Shown here: positions 5,979 through 7,463 of the stretch, piece by piece
How the letters are laid out: the number at the start of each line of letters is the position of its first letter
Numbering within the stretch: the stretch's first letter is position 1
Assembly (NCBI GenBank): GCA_964343305.1
Contig: CAYFJO010000512.1
Location: 1-7,463, forward strand
Source of the DNA: CAYFJO01 sp964343305
Lineage (GTDB): Bacteria; Planctomycetota; Planctomycetia; Pirellulales; Pirellulaceae
Length of the DNA: 7,463 nucleotides
Reading direction: 5' to 3'
Made by a program: the position numbers and the translations under genes
The notes under the pieces: model-generated
Databases searched by the model: none
Told to the model about the DNA's origin: nothing
The model's input: the letters and a program-made list of their open reading frames with translations, nothing else

Positions 5979-7243
5979 GCATTTCCCGCCGCGACAAGGG
6001 CTTTTTGATGCATGGCAAAGTCATCTCGCTGGGGATCGTATTCGACGTCGCTCATCAGTATTGGGCGATCGCGGCGCACGTCACGTTTGAGGCAAATGCC
6101 CTCGGCCAGACAAATGGGCAAACCGTTGGCAGCCGCCTGGTCGGGACAGTTTTCGATCAACCCGTAACAACAATGGCCCCCGAGCCCGTCTAACTTGGTT
6201 CCCGCCTTCCAATCGTCTTTGGCATAAGCGAAAACATTGGTTCGAAATCCCGACGTCGGTTCCAGCAAGGACTCGCCGTCCAACACAGCTTCCGCCACGC
6301 ACCGCATCGCCTCGACGTGACACAAATGATACGGGCGATAAAACAAATAGAACGGTCCTTCGCCCATTTTGTAGTACTTCATTAGCGAACGTTGATACGG
6401 GTGGTCGCAATGACCGATCGCGAACACGCCGCCGTCTGGTTGCGCGCCAAGCAGATAATCCACAACGGGAGTGTGCCCATCCCACATCGAAGCGAAATCA
6501 AACAATTCGAAAGAATCGCACACGTATTCCGCTTGCGGACCATGCATACCAGGCTTGTCTGTTTTCATGCCCATCGAATTGGCTAGCAGCGCCATTTCGA
6601 TGTTCAGTTTTGTCCCGTCGGTGTACGCGGTGCACATCCGATAGTCGAGATTACGCCTGTCGGCTTCGGGGATAATCTTTGTTGGATTGGAGTAGCGGTC
6701 CAGGAATCCTTTCACATTTCCGCCCATCACCGGCTCGAATCCCCATAATTCCATTTCGTCGATCATCCGTTTGATGACACCATGCTGGTCCCCGTCACAG
6801 CTCGCGTAGGTCAGATCCAACTCGTGTGCCCGTTGCATCAAATAGGGTCCGAAAATCAAGTCGATTTCCGCATTCATCAAGATCAAATGTTTGCCATGCT
6901 CCAGAGCCTGTAAGGCAAATTGTCCGGCGGCGGCAATCGCGCTGGTCGATTCAATCAGCACGTCCGCGCCGTCCATCTTGGACAACGACATGCCGTCTTC
7001 GCACACGGCCACTTCCCCGCGCCTCACCGCCTCATGGATCTCGGCGCTGGAATCTGCGGCGCGGGGCACCAGGCTTAAATCCTTGACAGCCGCCATCGCC
7101 TTGTCGACATCGAGATCCGCAACCGCCACGCATTCAATTCCTGGCGTTGTGTGCGATTGGTAAAGCAAGCCTTTGCCCATGGCGCCCATTCCAGTGATGA
7201 CGACGCGGATGGGCGTGTCAAGCGACAACAAGCGATTTAACAT
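5975..7243 (-). CDS. NAD(P)-dependent oxidoreductase, homoserine-dehydrogenase-like with C-terminal SAF domain
   Basis: Predicted cytoplasmic dehydrogenase of the COG4091 type ('predicted homoserine dehydrogenase, C-terminal SAF domain'). Seen in 422 residues: a Rossmann N-terminus VVITGMGAMGKG (14-25, dinucleotide-binding GxGxxG), an acidic end to the second strand (ADLD), a central part DVLIESTSAI followed by NAEID, the family-typical stretch RPYHLCHVEAMRCVAEAVL, then AKDDWKAGTKLDGLGG and YGLIEN. Near 375-401 a SAF-like module reads LAEGICLKRDVRRDRPIL followed by SDVE. SAF modules occur in sialic acid synthases and sugar-acid dehydratases. Real homoserine dehydrogenases differ and sit in threonine operons, so that name should not be taken as function. 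Context suggests oxidation or reduction of a sugar or polyol intermediate, which is inference. Start ATG 7241-7243 has AAAGG 8 bases upstream; the frame stays open to a TTG at 7408, which would clash with the divergent gene. Confidence 0.88.
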   Translation of the reverse strand: MLNRLLSLDTPIRVVITGMGAMGKGLLYQSHTTPGIECVAVADLDVDKAMAAVKDLSLVPRAADSSAEIHEAVRRGEVAVCEDGMSLSKMDGADVLIESTSAIAAAGQFALQALEHGKHLILMNAEIDLIFGPYLMQRAHELDLTYASCDGDQHGVIKRMIDEMELWGFEPVMGGNVKGFLDRYSNPTKIIPEADRRNLDYRMCTAYTDGTKLNIEMALLANSMGMKTDKPGMHGPQAEYVCDSFELFDFASMWDGHTPVVDYLLGAQPDGGVFAIGHCDHPYQRSLMKYYKMGEGPFYLFYRPYHLCHVEAMRCVAEAVLDGESLLEPTSGFRTNVFAYAKDDWKAGTKLDGLGGHCCYGLIENCPDQAAANGLPICLAEGICLKRDVRRDRPILMSDVEYDPQRDDFAMHQKALVAAGNA

Positions 7244-7251
7244 CAAGGTAG

Positions 7252-7256
7252 CCTTT
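7252..7256 (-). promoter_or_regulatory. Ribosome binding site AAAGG of the SAF-domain oxidoreductase
   Basis: AAAGG stands 8 bases before the ATG at 7243 and fixes that start, against the 55-residue longer reading from the TTG at 7408, whose extra residues look like random translation of a promoter region. Confidence 0.6.
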
Positions 7257-7326
7257 AGAAGTTGAAGAGCATCGGCTTGCAGAACCGATTCGCTACGTCG
7301 GGGGGAATTTGAAATGCAGTCTGCAG

Positions 7327-7332
7327 TATAAT
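7327..7332 (+). promoter_or_regulatory. Possible -10 box (TATAAT) upstream of the right-edge gene
   Basis: A perfect TATAAT lies 67 bases before the TTG start at 7394 in the divergent spacer. No good -35 box is 16-18 bases upstream (the hexamer there is GGAATT; TTGAAA at 7309-7314 is only 12 bases away). The complementary strand reads TATACT at the same place, so it could equally serve the leftward oxidoreductase. Confidence 0.3.
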
Positions 7333-7378
7333 TGGTGTTGCGGAGCTGAAGAACACGAGAATCGTTGGTCCGCCGGCC

Positions 7379-7385
7379 AGAGGAG
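7379..7385 (+). promoter_or_regulatory. Strong ribosome binding site AGAGGAG
   Basis: AGAGGAG is followed by 8 bases and then TTG at 7394-7396. The ATG at 7387 is only 1 base away, too close to be served by it, so the motif selects the TTG. Confidence 0.65.
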
Positions 7386-7393
7386 AATGTCAC

Positions 7394-7463
7394 TTGAACA
7401 ATCAGCAAGACGCGGAAATCCCAACCGAGCTGTCCGAACGGATAACGATCCCGGAAGATCGCG
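7394..7463 (+). CDS. 5' end of an unidentified gene (cut by window edge)
   Basis: After the best ribosome binding site in the window, a TTG opens a frame with 23 visible codons, reading (M)NNQQDAEIPTELSERI and so on to the right edge. The stretch is polar and acidic with no membrane segment or signal peptide visible. The competing ATG frame at 7387 gives a low-complexity Arg/Asn-rich reading and has no properly spaced ribosome binding site. The gene is divergent from the SAF-domain oxidoreductase and could share its regulation. I do not recognise the product. Confidence 0.55.
   Translation, partial: MNNQQDAEIPTELSERITIPEDR

Noticed and set aside
7315..7326. Short repeat TGCAG-TC-TGCAG and a CTGCAG palindrome by the TATAAT box
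   Set aside because: Too short to claim an operator; expected by chance in a window this size.
7244..7408. 55-residue N-terminal extension of the oxidoreductase from a TTG
   Set aside because: The ATG at 7243 has a well-placed AAAGG and the Rossmann motif follows at the normal distance; the extension overlaps the divergent gene and its ribosome binding site.

Overview
The window looks like a chromosomal stretch from a Gram-negative-type bacterium, most plausibly a planctomycete of the Rhodopirellula/Pirellula kind. That guess rests on the moderate GC content, the mosaic of single genes on alternating strands, the use of TTG and GTG starts, and a large RND/MMPL exporter beside surface-sugar genes. 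No marker gene confirms the taxon. The theme is surface polysaccharide or glycolipid synthesis plus membrane export.

Layout. (1) 1-2432, minus strand: a large MMPL/RND-superfamily membrane transporter of which 810 codons are visible; its C-terminus runs off the left edge. Its second periplasmic loop seems to carry a PDZ-like insert. (2) 2433-2753: a divergent intergenic region. (3) 2754-3653, plus: rfbA (rmlA), glucose-1-phosphate thymidylyltransferase. (4) 3659-3763, plus: a broken GT1-family glycosyltransferase start, only about 26 recognisable residues, lying 5 bases after rfbA. (5) 3730-4989, minus: a full-length but different GT1-like glycosyltransferase whose stop codon lies inside the antisense of that remnant. 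(6) 4990-5102: a short divergent spacer. (7) 5103-5978, plus: a SAM-dependent methyltransferase with an N-terminal CxxC...CxxC cluster. (8) 5975-7243, minus: an NAD(P)-binding oxidoreductase of the 'homoserine dehydrogenase-like, C-terminal SAF domain' type (COG4091), overlapping the methyltransferase tail-to-tail by 4 bases. (9) 7244-7393: a divergent promoter region. (10) 7394-7463, plus: the first 23 codons of an unidentified gene with a strong ribosome binding site and a TTG start.

How the genes may work together (inference): RfbA makes dTDP-glucose, the entry point to dTDP-deoxysugars. The glycosyltransferase, methyltransferase and oxidoreductase could modify or transfer a deoxysugar in a glycan or glycolipid. 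No rfbB, rfbC or rfbD is visible, so the pathway must be completed elsewhere. The clearest anomaly is the junction near 3730-3763: it suggests that an ancestral rfbA-glycosyltransferase operon was cut and a foreign or rearranged segment (about 3736 to at least 4989, possibly to 5978) was joined on. I see no RNA gene, CRISPR array, transposase or clear insertion-sequence end. I do not see a definite new multi-gene system; the strongest leads are the rearrangement scar, the PDZ-like insert in the exporter, and the unassigned SAF-domain oxidoreductase in a sugar-modification setting.
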